Source: an uncultured Pseudomonadota bacterium | GTDB lineage: Bacteria > Myxococcota_A > Polyangia > Nannocystales > Nannocystaceae | NCBI GenBank assembly: GCA_913061055.1 | Contig: CAJXVA010000012.1 | Coordinates: 1 to 48,431, forward strand | Reading direction: 5' to 3' | DNA: 48,431 bases | In this document: positions 16,509 to 24,770 of the stretch, one piece after another | Numbering within the stretch: position 1 is the first letter of the stretch | Layout of the letters: every line of letters starts with the position of its first letter | Position numbers and translations under genes: made by a program | Notes under the pieces: generated by a model | The model's input: only the letters and a program-made list of their open reading frames with translations | Database searches by the model: none | What the model was told of the DNA's origin: nothing

Positions 16509-17510
16509 TCAGCCGGCTGGGGCCACGTAGCCCTCGAGCTCGGCAGCGCTGCGCGGTGCGAGCTTGAAGACGCCAAAGCTGAAGTTGAGGACACCGGAGA
16601 CGGCGGTGAAGGTTGCGCCCTCGCCAAAGCCGGGGAAGTCCGCGGCGTTGTCCTTGTCGAAGATCGCGTACAGGAAGTTGTCGACCGTCAGCATCGCGCC
16701 GCCTTCCTCCACCGCGAACTCACCGAACTCACCGAACGACGCGGTCGCGGTCACAGCCTCGAAGGCACCCGCAGTCGTCACCAGGACGCTCTCCCAGGGC
16801 TCAGCCGTCTTGGGGTCGGCGAGGACGGCGAAGTCCACCGATTCCACACTGAGTTTCATGGTGTCGCCCGTTGCCGACATCGTGCCGTCGCCTTCGATGA
16901 GGATCTGCGTGAGGCCGTCGAGTCCGGTCGAGCCCGGGTTGGACTCCGCGGTCACGCCGGTGATGTCGACGATGTCGCCGACGGCGAACGTGCTCAGATC
17001 CACGTCTCCGGTGTCGACATAGACGCCGCTGTACTCACCACCGTCCACCTCCTGCACGGTCACCCCCACGAACGCCCGAAGCCCGGTGATGACCACGCCT
17101 TCGATCGTCACGGTCTCGCCTTCGGCCACGGTCCCGTCTTGGACGTCGTAGACCGTTGTGCCACCGACTCCGCCCGTCGTCGGATCGTCGGTCTCCCCCT
17201 GCGTCGGGTCGGTCGTGGAGTCCGTCTCCCCTGTCGGATCGGTGGGGTTCGTCGTGGAGTCGGTCTCCCCCTGCGTCGGGCCCGTCGTCGCCGGGTCCGT
17301 TTCGCCCTCGGTCGCATCGGTCGTCGCGGGATCGGTCGTCGGCGTGGTGGCCGAAATCGACACCGAGACGGAGACGTTCGTGGGGTCGTTCCCCGACGTG
17401 CTGCCGCCCGAAGTGGAGTTGGAAGCCGACGTGTCTTCGTCGGAGCCGCTGTCGCAGGCGGTCAGGGCAAGGCAGGCGGAGAGTAGGACGCAGGAGCTAC
17501 GCAAGTTCAT
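16509..17510 (-). CDS. OB-fold-like lipoprotein with Thr/Pro/Asp repeats
   Basis: A 333-aa protein from ATG 17510 (MNLRSSCVLLSACLALTACDSG). GAGG lies 7 bases upstream and the lipobox LTAC is clear; a longer frame would run through an upstream hairpin. Residues about 20-120 are a low-complexity linker with repeated TxGETD units. The globular part (about 125-333) reads YDVQDGTVAEGETVTIEGVV, then VGDIVDITGVTAE, the beta pattern of OB-like domains found in secreted nuclease-associated and DUF5689-like proteins. No catalytic motif is visible. Asp at +2 after the lipid Cys differs from the other lipoproteins here and might affect sorting. It probably binds a ligand at the surface. Confidence 0.75.
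   Translation of the reverse strand: MNLRSSCVLLSACLALTACDSGSDEDTSASNSTSGGSTSGNDPTNVSVSVSISATTPTTDPATTDATEGETDPATTGPTQGETDSTTNPTDPTGETDSTTDPTQGETDDPTTGGVGGTTVYDVQDGTVAEGETVTIEGVVITGLRAFVGVTVQEVDGGEYSGVYVDTGDVDLSTFAVGDIVDITGVTAESNPGSTGLDGLTQILIEGDGTMSATGDTMKLSVESVDFAVLADPKTAEPWESVLVTTAGAFEAVTATASFGEFGEFAVEEGGAMLTVDNFLYAIFDKDNAADFPGFGEGATFTAVSGVLNFSFGVFKLAPRSAAELEGYVAPAG
17167..17340 (-). repeat. in-gene repeats encoding TxGETD linker units
   Basis: Imperfect repeats in the linker of the OB-like lipoprotein encode TEGETDPATT, TQGETDSTTN, TGETDSTTDP and TQGETDDPTT. The same 20-base core (GTCGGTCTCCCCCTGCGTCG) occurs near 17188 and 17259. Such stretches can change length by slippage or recombination. 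Confidence 0.75.
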
Positions 17511-17549
17511 GACAACCTCGGAAGAGGCCGGAACGTAGCAGGCTTGCCA

Positions 17550-17576
17550 CCGCCCCATGCCCGCGTGGAGGGGCGG
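17550..17576 (-). terminator. possible terminator hairpin after the TPR-membrane gene
   Basis: CCGCCCC (17550-17556) and GGGGCGG (17570-17576) form a 7-bp stem with a 13-base loop downstream of the 17625-18407 gene. No T-run follows, so termination activity is uncertain. Confidence 0.35.
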
Positions 17577-17624
17577 CCGCGGCGACCTGCCGTGACCTCG
17601 GTCTCAATCAAGCGTTGCCGGTGC

Positions 17625-18407
17625 TCAGAATCGCCCGGAGAAGACGAGACCGCCGCTGCCGGGCGCTGTCCAGACCGATGCGGTTGCCGACGCTTTGTTC
17701 TTCTTGGCGACCAGGACGTAGCGGATCACGCCCGCGACGAGCAGAGCGCCGCCGACCGAGAGCACGCCCGCGCCAGCGTTGCGCTGGGTGAGTGCAGTGT
17801 CGCTTTGCGAGTTGTAGTCGGCCAACGAGGGCGCATCCGGGGCACCCTTTGCGTTGCCGCTGGCGACGATCAGCAGTGCAGCACCGGCGCCCACGCCGAC
17901 AACACCCAGGCCGGTGAGGACTCCACCTGCAGGGTCCTTGTACCACTCCTTCACTTTGGGCTGCTTGTCGTCGGTCTTGGCGACCGGCTCAGGCTCGGGC
18001 TCAGGCTCGACGTAGTCATCCTCGAGCGGGTCGTCCTCGACCACGGGGACCACCTCCTCTTCTGGCGGCATCTCTTCTTCGCACAACGCGATGTTGCTGC
18101 GCGCGGAGTCAGCCATGCGCCCCTCGGGGATTTCCTCGAGCAACCGACCGTAGAGATCGATCGCAGCTCGGCAGTTGCCCTGCTCTCGCTCCGCTTGTGC
18201 CCAAGGGAACAACAGCTCGGGGACGGGCTCGATGAGGTAGGCCTTCTCGATCAACCGCGCCGCCTCACCGAAGTTTCCCTCGGAGAACAGGATCTGAGCT
18301 TCGGAGACGAGTGTCTGCGCCTCGGGATCGGAGAGCAGGTCGTCGGGACCCGCCGCGGTCATGAGCAGCGAGGAGAGAACGACTGAGAGAACGGTTGGGA
18401 CAAACAT
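17625..18407 (-). CDS. TPR-containing membrane protein linked to a Ser/Thr kinase
   Basis: A 260-aa protein with an N-terminal hydrophobic signal (MFVPTVLSVVLSSLLMTAAG). TPR-like helices follow (about 25-110; AQILFSEGNFGEAARLIEKAY, QAEREQGNCRAAIDLYGRLL), then an acidic Pro/Glu linker (EEEVVPVVEDDP, EPEPEPEP) and two hydrophobic segments (GVLTGLGVVGVGAGAALLIV and AGVLSVGGALLVAGVIRYVL). The gene lies 18 bp downstream of the Ser/Thr kinase gene on the same strand. Paired kinase plus TPR-membrane proteins are common in myxobacteria. The role is unknown; it may be a periplasmic partner or scaffold for the kinase. Confidence 0.75.
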   Translation of the reverse strand: MFVPTVLSVVLSSLLMTAAGPDDLLSDPEAQTLVSEAQILFSEGNFGEAARLIEKAYLIEPVPELLFPWAQAEREQGNCRAAIDLYGRLLEEIPEGRMADSARSNIALCEEEMPPEEEVVPVVEDDPLEDDYVEPEPEPEPVAKTDDKQPKVKEWYKDPAGGVLTGLGVVGVGAGAALLIVASGNAKGAPDAPSLADYNSQSDTALTQRNAGAGVLSVGGALLVAGVIRYVLVAKKNKASATASVWTAPGSGGLVFSGRF

Positions 18408-18425
18408 GGTTGAAATCCCCGAAGG

Positions 18426-20210
18426 TCAGTTACCCCAGAAACCATCCGGGTCGGATCCGCCGTCCCCTTTGGGTTTCTTCTTGGGCTTGGAGGTCTTGGG
18501 CTTCGACTTGGGTTTCGAAGTCTTGGGCTTCTTGGGCCGGGTTGTCTTGGGCCGGGCCGGCGCGGCGTCGGGCTCGTCGATGACCTCGATGACCTCTTCG
18601 GGCTCGGGTTCCGGCTCGGGTTCTGCGTCGGCTTCGGGCTCCGCGTCGGCGGGCACGGCGTCTGCCTCGGGGGCCGGCTCGGCGAGCGGAGCCTCCTCGG
18701 CGGACGGAACCTCGTCCCCCGGCGGTACCTCCTGGGCCGGTTCCGAGGGTGGCGGTTCTGCGACCGGCGCGGGCTCGTCGGAGGATTCCGGGCGCTGCAA
18801 CTCGGCTTCGGCGACCGCCGACGCTTGCGCCTTGGCAGTCTCGGTCTCCGTCCCCTCGGTGGCGGTCTTCTTGTAGATGACCAATCCGGTCACCGACACG
18901 ACCGCGATCGCGGCGACAATGCCGAGCCCCATCGCAACCCCTTTGAGGGTGCCGCCATCGTTCGCAGCCCCGGCCGAAGTCCGCCGTCCGGACCCTGTGC
19001 CCACCGAGGAGGACCCAGGACGAGCGGAGGGCGGCATCAGCCCCGAGGTCGCACTCGACGGCATTGGGTAGCTGCCCACACCGGAATGCGGCGTCATGTC
19101 GGGACGGCTCACCACGTCACCGGGCCGCGACCCCAAGCCGGCCCCAGAATCGGCAAGCGTCGGCCGTGCTCCGCCTCCACCGGTCACCCCGTCGCCCTGA
19201 AGGGCTCCCCATGGGAACGGCTGCGGCTTGAACACGCGGTGCATCCAACGAGCGAGTGAGGAGGCGCTAGCGTCGAGCCTCGACTCACGAACGAAGGCCT
19301 CGAGCTCGTGCTGCATCTCGAGGCACGTGGGATACCGCTTGTTGATATCGGTCGCGAGCGCCCGCATCAGAATGCGCTCGAGAGGTTTGGGGTAGTTCGC
19401 CCTCCGGGTGGAGGGCAGCGGGATGTCGCCGGTGACAATCCGGTTCATCACCCCGAACTCGTTGTCGCCATCGAACAGGCGGCTGCCCGTCGAGAGTTCG
19501 TACAGGCAGATGCCCAGTGCGAAGACATCACTGCGCCGGTCGACCCGCGCCGCCTTGCACTGCTCGGGCGACATGTACGGGACCTTCCCTTTGCGGATGC
19601 CGGCCAGGGTGACGTCGGTGCGATTGGTGACCTTGGCGATGCCAAAGTCGGCGACCTTGGGGCACCCATCGTAGGTGACCATCAAGTTGGTGGGCGAGAC
19701 GTCGCGGTGCACGATGCCCAGCGGCTTGCCGTCCATCCCCACCCGCTCGTGCGCGTAGTGGAGTCCCGCGGCGGCCCCAATGATGATCGAGATCGCGTGC
19801 TCGATCGGCAGCTCTTCGCGACGCTTTCGCGCGGCTCGGGAGATCGCATAGGCGTTCTCGCCATAGACGAGCTCCATGGTGAAGAAAAAGTCCGTCCCTT
19901 CCTTCCCCAGGTCGAACACCTGAACGATGTTGGGATGCTGAAGAAGCGCAGCGAGTCGCGCCTCCGCCAGGAACATCTGTACGAAGTGACCGTCGGCAGC
20001 CAGGTGCGGCAGAATCCGCTTCAGCACCAGGAGCTTCTCGAAGCCCTCGAACCCGCTCGCACGCGCGAGATGGACTTCAGCCATTCCGCCAGCGCCCAGC
20101 CGGCGAAGCAGCTCGTAGCGACCAATTCGGCTTGGGCTCTCCCCCGGCGAGGGGGGAAGTGGGGGCCCTGCCGAGGCGGCAGGATGAGCACCGCCTGTTC
20201 CTCGGTTCAT
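18426..20210 (-). CDS. membrane Ser/Thr protein kinase with long charged tail
   Basis: A 594-aa protein with a Hanks-type kinase domain at about 30-310: glycine loop RLGAGGMAEVHLA, Lys64 in LVLKRI, catalytic HRDVSPTN with Asp170, DFGIAK with Asp188, and YMSPEQ. HRDVSPxN instead of HRDLKPxN is frequent in myxobacterial kinases and keeps the catalytic Asp. One membrane span follows (about 445-467, GVAMGLGIVAAIAVVSVTGLV). The extracytoplasmic tail is Glu/Pro/Ala-rich and then Lys/Pro-rich (TSKPKSKPKTSKPKKKPK). No PASTA or other sensor domain is visible, so the tail may touch cell wall or polyanions. The gene is divergent from the RCC1-like lipoprotein gene. Confidence 0.92.
   Translation of the reverse strand: MNRGTGGAHPAASAGPPLPPSPGESPSRIGRYELLRRLGAGGMAEVHLARASGFEGFEKLLVLKRILPHLAADGHFVQMFLAEARLAALLQHPNIVQVFDLGKEGTDFFFTMELVYGENAYAISRAARKRREELPIEHAISIIIGAAAGLHYAHERVGMDGKPLGIVHRDVSPTNLMVTYDGCPKVADFGIAKVTNRTDVTLAGIRKGKVPYMSPEQCKAARVDRRSDVFALGICLYELSTGSRLFDGDNEFGVMNRIVTGDIPLPSTRRANYPKPLERILMRALATDINKRYPTCLEMQHELEAFVRESRLDASASSLARWMHRVFKPQPFPWGALQGDGVTGGGGARPTLADSGAGLGSRPGDVVSRPDMTPHSGVGSYPMPSSATSGLMPPSARPGSSSVGTGSGRRTSAGAANDGGTLKGVAMGLGIVAAIAVVSVTGLVIYKKTATEGTETETAKAQASAVAEAELQRPESSDEPAPVAEPPPSEPAQEVPPGDEVPSAEEAPLAEPAPEADAVPADAEPEADAEPEPEPEPEEVIEVIDEPDAAPARPKTTRPKKPKTSKPKSKPKTSKPKKKPKGDGGSDPDGFWGN
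18465..18560 (-). repeat. low-complexity Lys/Pro repeat in the kinase tail
   Basis: Near-tandem repeats of CTTGGGCTT / TTGGGTTTCG type units encode PKKPKTSKPKSKPKTSKPKK at the kinase C-terminus. The tract is strongly basic, in contrast to the acidic stretch before it. Confidence 0.6.
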
Positions 20211-20334
20211 CGTGCAACCATGCTAGCGCGCCCACACGACCGGCCACAAGCGCGCGACGGAATGCGGCAATTCCACGCCACGTGGTATTCTCCCGGCGTC
20301 GCGCAGGTCCTACACCGTGCGCGCCCTTAGCACG

Positions 20335-21915
20335 ATGCAGGCGTCTGGACGGATCGCACTCTCGCTGGGCTTCACCGCAGGTTTGGTGAGCGGTTGCCTG
20401 AACATTGGCGCCTACAACTGCTCGGACAGCACACAATGCCGCCGCGGTAGTGAGCCAGGCTTCTGTCAGCCAACAGGCTACTGCAGCTACGCGGATCCGA
20501 TCTGCGCCACCGGCTTCCGCTACGGCGACGAAGCCGATGCGGACCTCGCGGGCGAGTGTGTGGAGGCTCCAGGGGCCACAGACACCGACACCGACACCAC
20601 CACGCTCGACCCGTCGACGACGACCGGCTCGGGGAGTTCATCCGACACCGAACCTCCCACGACGATCGATCCCTCGACCACCAACCCGACTGCGACGGAC
20701 ACCGATACGACGGGGTCCGAGACCGGCGATACCTGCGGCAGCCTCGGTCAGCCGTGCTGTGACGAAGCCTGCGACGACGGGCTCAGCTGCTACGGCGGCA
20801 CCTGCGGCTGCGTCGACGAGATGGCTGCCGGTGGGAGCCACACCTGCATCACCCGCACCGACGGCTCGGTCCTGTGTTGGGGCTCGAACGACACCGGTCA
20901 GCTGGGTGTTCCCGGTGTCCTGTCGTCGGCCGTCCCGGTGCTCACCGCCGAAGCCCTTCTGGGCGGGGCCGGACTCGCCGCGACACAGATCGACGTGTCG
21001 GCAGCCCACACCTGCGCCCTTCGTGAAGATGGCAACGCGGTGTGCTGGGGAGAGAACGTCACCGGCGCGTCTGTGCCCGGCATCCCCTCGGTCGGCACCG
21101 CCGTCCCAACTCTGGTCAATCTCGCGACGAACTGGGTTCAGCCAGCGCTCGGAACCGGGTTCAGCTGCATCGCGCAGGACGCCGACTTCCTCGCGACATG
21201 CTTCGGCACCAACACCCGCGGACAGCTCACCGGGGCCGAAACCCCCGGCCCCGTCAACGTCGAGGCACTGTTCAACTTCGCGGAGATCGACGGTGCGGCC
21301 AGCCATGTCTGTGGGCGCACCGCTACCGGAGAGATGTACTGCTGGGGCGAGAACGCGGACGGGCAGCTTGGCGTCAACCCGGCGACGGTTCCCTTCTCGG
21401 CGACCGTCCGACAGATCCTCGTCCCTCCCGTCGGCGACATCGCGACGGGTGACACCTTCAGCTGTGCCCGCGTCAGCGACCAGATCAACTGCTGGGGGGA
21501 CAACGCGCTCGGCCAGCTTGGAGACGGCATGGGGATCGACTCGATCACCCCGGTCGTGGCGCTTCTGCCCGACGCACCGATCACCGATCTCAAGGCGCAC
21601 GGCAATGTCGCGTGTGCTCAGCTCGGAACGGGCGAGGTCTACTGCTGGGGTGACAACACCGGCAACAAGCTTCAGTTCGTGGGCGAGACCAAGAACGACC
21701 TGTTCGCCACGACGCCGGTGATCTTGGACCTGCTCGACGAAGCGAGCATGCCCATCGTCATCGATCAGGCCGCGTTCGGCACCGGGCACGCGTGCGTGCT
21801 GTCCGAGACCCACGAGCTGTTCTGCTGGGGTCTCAACGCCCAGGGCCAGGTCGGCAACGGGATTCCCAGCGCTCAGGTGCTGACCCCGACGCGGATCGAC
21901 ATCACCTGCGAGTGA
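20335..21915 (+). CDS. RCC1-repeat surface lipoprotein
   Basis: A 526-aa protein from ATG 20335 (MQASGRIALSLGFTAGLVSGC); a GTG six codons upstream (20317) is possible. After the lipobox VSGC come a Cys-rich segment (NCSDSTQCRRGSEPGFCQ), a TDTDTDTTT linker and a second Cys-rich knot (CGSLGQPCCDEACDDGLSCYGG). At least six RCC1-like blades follow, with the signature HTCxxxxxGxxxCWGxNxxGQLG (for example SVLCWGSNDTGQLG, EMYCWGENADGQLG and ELFCWGLNAQGQVG). These should fold as a seven-bladed beta-propeller. Such propellers usually bind proteins or glycans. It is probably exported to the cell surface; the ligand is unknown. Confidence 0.88.
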   Translation: MQASGRIALSLGFTAGLVSGCLNIGAYNCSDSTQCRRGSEPGFCQPTGYCSYADPICATGFRYGDEADADLAGECVEAPGATDTDTDTTTLDPSTTTGSGSSSDTEPPTTIDPSTTNPTATDTDTTGSETGDTCGSLGQPCCDEACDDGLSCYGGTCGCVDEMAAGGSHTCITRTDGSVLCWGSNDTGQLGVPGVLSSAVPVLTAEALLGGAGLAATQIDVSAAHTCALREDGNAVCWGENVTGASVPGIPSVGTAVPTLVNLATNWVQPALGTGFSCIAQDADFLATCFGTNTRGQLTGAETPGPVNVEALFNFAEIDGAASHVCGRTATGEMYCWGENADGQLGVNPATVPFSATVRQILVPPVGDIATGDTFSCARVSDQINCWGDNALGQLGDGMGIDSITPVVALLPDAPITDLKAHGNVACAQLGTGEVYCWGDNTGNKLQFVGETKNDLFATTPVILDLLDEASMPIVIDQAAFGTGHACVLSETHELFCWGLNAQGQVGNGIPSAQVLTPTRIDITCE

Positions 21916-21961
21916 TCCGCGAAGGGTCGAAGCTCCGCCGATACGGGTGCCCCAACGCAAA

Positions 21962-21997
21962 ACGCCGCCGCGGGGTCATCGACCCGGACGGCGGCGT
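21962..21997. terminator. bidirectional terminator-like hairpin
   Basis: ACGCCGCC (21962-21969) pairs with GGCGGCGT (21990-21997) around a GGGTC/GACCC inner stem. On the minus strand it is followed by TTTTGCG, which fits the end of the DUF2891-like gene. It sits between convergent genes, so it also serves the RCC1 gene. Confidence 0.7.
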
Positions 21998-22015
21998 AGG
22001 ACGTTCGAGAGAGGA

Positions 22016-23110
22016 TTAGATCTCGGTGCTCATCGCGAGCGCTTGCACGGCGTAGGCGGCGTGCCACGGATCGATCTCTTCGCCCGCATCGGTGCGCTGC
22101 GCCATGCGGTCGAGGCCAGCCTCGACGTGTTGCACGTACTTCGAGCGGTAGCGGACATCGGCGGTGGCTTCGTAGACCCGCCACAACGCGACGGCGCGGC
22201 TGAAGTTGAGCGCCTCATGGGTTGCCAGGCGGGAGAGCGTCAGGGGCTCGAGCTCCATCTGCTGCGACAAGAAGGTGTCGAGCCAGGGGTTCGAACGCTC
22301 GGCGGGCAGCACCGACAACACGGCGCTGGCGCGCTGCAGGCATGGCGGCAGGAACTCGAAGTTCTCGGGCTCACCGTCGACGGTCTGCGGGCACCAGGAG
22401 TCCATGTCCTTGGCGACAAACCGGGTCTCGGTCAGGCTGCGAAGACGACCGCGAAGCTCGTCGTCGGCGTTGAGCTCGGCCCAATCCCACAAGCGCTCCA
22501 GCACGACCGCGGCGTTTTCCTCGTTGCCGAACATGGTGCGCTGGGCGAAGGAGTAGTCGTCGGCTTCGCTGAGCCAGGTCTCCAAGGACGCCGCGACATC
22601 ACCGGCCGTGGCGTGCAGGTCGGTGCGATGCTTGGTGCTCTCACGCTCGGTCGCAAGCGCGAGAAAGTACGACTGCCCATAGATGCTGAGGCGATCGATG
22701 CGCGACACAGCCTTGGAGGTGATCGATGCGTCCGCAGCATCGAGATACGCGGGGTCGTGCGTGACCCGGTACAGGGTGCTGAGTCCGTAGGCGACCTCGA
22801 AGGTCTCGCGACGCGTGACGCATTCGGGGCTCTGCTCTTTGGCCGACGCGTTGGCGCAGGCGAGGAGAGGCTCACCGACCATGGTCAGCCGCGCATCGCG
22901 CTGGTCGCGAAAGGCGAGCCAGGCGGTGTCGATGCCCGGCTGAGCTTTGACGGCGGCGACCGTTGGCTCGATGACAACAGCGGTGACTTCGGCAGCATCC
23001 GCGCTTGGCGCGGTGGGAGCGGTGGGAGCCACCTTCGCGGTGCCAGCGCAGCCCACCAGGGCAGTTGCGGCAAAGCTCATCGCGAGAGTGGTTTGAGTCC
23101 ATCGGGTCAT
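22016..23110 (-). CDS. DUF2891-like lipoprotein
   Basis: A 364-aa protein with lipobox LVGC (Cys21) and a good Shine-Dalgarno (AGGAAG, 8 bases before ATG 23110). The mature part is all-helical. The C-terminal half matches my memory of DUF2891 proteins: EFLPPCLQRASAVLSVLP, WLDTFLSQQMELEPL, HEALNFSRAVALWRVYEA and DPWHAAYAVQALA. These suggest an alpha/alpha-barrel related to glycoside-processing folds. DUF2891 proteins have no settled function. This copy is unusual in being lipid-anchored and in an N-terminal half I cannot match well. It is divergent from the small lipoprotein gene at 23303. Confidence 0.6.
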   Translation of the reverse strand: MTRWTQTTLAMSFAATALVGCAGTAKVAPTAPTAPSADAAEVTAVVIEPTVAAVKAQPGIDTAWLAFRDQRDARLTMVGEPLLACANASAKEQSPECVTRRETFEVAYGLSTLYRVTHDPAYLDAADASITSKAVSRIDRLSIYGQSYFLALATERESTKHRTDLHATAGDVAASLETWLSEADDYSFAQRTMFGNEENAAVVLERLWDWAELNADDELRGRLRSLTETRFVAKDMDSWCPQTVDGEPENFEFLPPCLQRASAVLSVLPAERSNPWLDTFLSQQMELEPLTLSRLATHEALNFSRAVALWRVYEATADVRYRSKYVQHVEAGLDRMAQRTDAGEEIDPWHAAYAVQALAMSTEI

Positions 23111-23302
23111 CTGGTCGTCTTCCTGTGTGGTCGTGTCCTACACTTCGGCAGGCGGGGGGTGTGTAGATCCGGGCTGCCGAGAGAGCAACCAAAGACACAC
23201 GTTTTTCGGTGTGCCGAGGTGTGAGTGATCCCCCGGCATGTGGTTTACGGCGTTCCGTACTGTAAGGATCGGCCGCCATCGCGACGTTCCGGACGCGAAC
23301 CG

Positions 23303-24154
23303 ATGTCGATCCTTCGCGCCATCCCCTTCGTTCTGCTCGTATTCGTCCTCGCGGCCTGTGCCTCCAAGGGACGCGCGCAACGCGCCCCGTCTCCGCATCT
23401 GGGCACACGCGGCGGTGGCTCCCGACAGGCGGCCCGGACTCGAGCACCAGCCCGATCCGCGTCTGCGGAGGCCAGCTCAGCGCCCTACGACGAAGGCCCT
23501 CGCGCGTACGAGGCCGATGACGACCGGGCTGGCCTGGGCACTCTGTATGGGGAACGGCGACGCAGCGGGACCTACGAGACCCGGTTTGAACGCGCCACCC
23601 GTCGTCCTGAAGCCGTCCTCAGCCTCTGGTACGACGACTTTGACGGCGTCTCGGCATCCAGCGACTCCCCGTGGCGAACCTCCACGCTGTACGACCCGGC
23701 CCGGGACATCTCCGTCTCCCTCATCGACAGCCGGGGACGCGTGCTCGATGCGCTGGACGTCGGTCATCAGCGGTACGCGATCGGAGCACCCGGAGAACGC
23801 TATGAGATCGAGGTTCGCAACCACTCTGGGCAGCGTTACGAGGTCGTCGCCTCCGTCGACGGACTCGATGTGATCGACGGCGGCCACGCCTCCACCAGCA
23901 AGCGCGGTTACATCGTCGAGGCCTACGACACCGTGGTGATCGAGGGATGGCGCACCCACGAGGACGAGGTCGCCGCCTTCCGCTTCGGCAGGACCGACGA
24001 CAGCTATGCCGCACGCCGCGGAGCACCTCGGGACGTTGGGGTCATCGGCGTGGCGCTCTTCTCGGAACGTGCCCCGCGCTGGACGCCCGACCGAGACCGT
24101 CGCCGTCGAGCGCGGCCATTCGACGACCGATTCGCTCCGCCGCCGAGTTGGTGA
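23303..24154 (+). CDS. conserved lipoprotein of unknown function
   Basis: A 283-aa protein from ATG 23303 (MSILRAIPFVLLVFVLAACAS), which gives a clear lipobox; a longer frame adds 26 unlikely residues. A basic, Ala/Arg-rich linker leads to a beta-rich domain (about 140-265) with RYEIEVRNHSGQRYEVVASV, GLDVIDG, RGYIVEAYDTVVIEGWR, AAFRFG, SYAARRG and VGVIGVALF. I recall this signature set from uncharacterised proteins scattered through proteobacteria, but I cannot confirm the family name. No enzyme motif is seen. The gene is followed 36 bp later by apaG. Confidence 0.7.
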   Translation: MSILRAIPFVLLVFVLAACASKGRAQRAPSPHLGTRGGGSRQAARTRAPARSASAEASSAPYDEGPRAYEADDDRAGLGTLYGERRRSGTYETRFERATRRPEAVLSLWYDDFDGVSASSDSPWRTSTLYDPARDISVSLIDSRGRVLDALDVGHQRYAIGAPGERYEIEVRNHSGQRYEVVASVDGLDVIDGGHASTSKRGYIVEAYDTVVIEGWRTHEDEVAAFRFGRTDDSYAARRGAPRDVGVIGVALFSERAPRWTPDRDRRRRARPFDDRFAPPPSW

Positions 24155-24190
24155 GCCCGGGCCCCACCCGACCTGCTACCATCCGCCCCG

Positions 24191-24580
24191 GTGTCCGCAT
24201 CCCAGGCGATCACTCGTGGGCTCGAGGTCAAAGTCGAGTCCCGGTACATCCCTGAGCAATCGAGTCCGGGGGACGGTGCTTGGTTCTTCGCCTATACCGT
24301 CTCGTTGCACAACGTGGGTGAGGAGACCATGCAGCTGATCAGCCGCCACTGGGTCATCACCGACGCGGACGGTCACGTGGAAGAGGTTCGAGGCCCTGGG
24401 GTTGTCGGCGCCCAACCCGTCCTGCGTCCCGGCGAGCGATTCCAGTACACCTCTGCGTGCCCGCTCCCTACGGCGTTCGGCACGATGCACGGCTCGTATC
24501 AAATGGTCACTGAAGATGGTGAGCAGTTTGACGCCGAAGTCGCCGCATTCAGCCTCAGTACCCCGTACGCCCTAAACTAG
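24191..24580 (+). CDS. apaG: ApaG domain protein
   Basis: A 129-aa protein, matching the usual length of about 125, from GTG 24191. The sequence follows ApaG closely: VKVESRYIPEQSSPGDGAWFF, YTVSLHNVGEETMQLISRHW, ITDADGHVEEVRGPGVVGAQ, PVLRPGERFQYTSACPL, GTMHGSYQM. ApaG is a small Ig-like beta protein linked in enterobacteria to cobalt/magnesium resistance; its biochemical role is still unclear. The usual ksgA/apaH neighbours are absent. A strong terminator follows. Confidence 0.94.
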   Translation: MSASQAITRGLEVKVESRYIPEQSSPGDGAWFFAYTVSLHNVGEETMQLISRHWVITDADGHVEEVRGPGVVGAQPVLRPGERFQYTSACPLPTAFGTMHGSYQMVTEDGEQFDAEVAAFSLSTPYALN

Positions 24581-24584
24581 CGGC

Positions 24585-24617
24585 CTCGAAAGACGGCGCG
24601 CGACGCCGTCTTTCGAG
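24585..24617. terminator. 14-bp perfect hairpin terminator
   Basis: CTCGAAAGACGGCG (24585-24598) and CGCCGTCTTTCGAG (24604-24617) form a perfect 14-bp stem with a 5-base loop, 5 bp after the apaG stop. It contains its own TTTC run and should act on plus-strand transcripts. From 24618 to 24770 no gene is seen; this stretch must hold the promoter of the large kinase gene. Confidence 0.8.
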
Positions 24618-24770
24618 CACTCGGCGCTGCACTCCATCAAGTGCGTTGCGGGTTGTGCTCCCGCCTCGATTGCACCCCAGGCCCCGCACTGTTCGATAGT
24701 TAGGTGTGACAGCCAGCCCCTTGCCGGCTCGGCACAAACGCGCGAGTCTTGGAGTCGGCGCGCGAGACTC

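Noticed and set aside
20578-20720. ACCGAC/GACACC short repeats as a possible CRISPR or microsatellite
   Set aside because: They are codons for the TDTDTD linker of the RCC1-like lipoprotein, with no regular spacers.
22288-22296. GGTTCGAAC, a tRNA T-loop-like motif
   Set aside because: No acceptor stem, anticodon arm or D-arm can be drawn around it, and it lies inside the DUF2891-like coding region.
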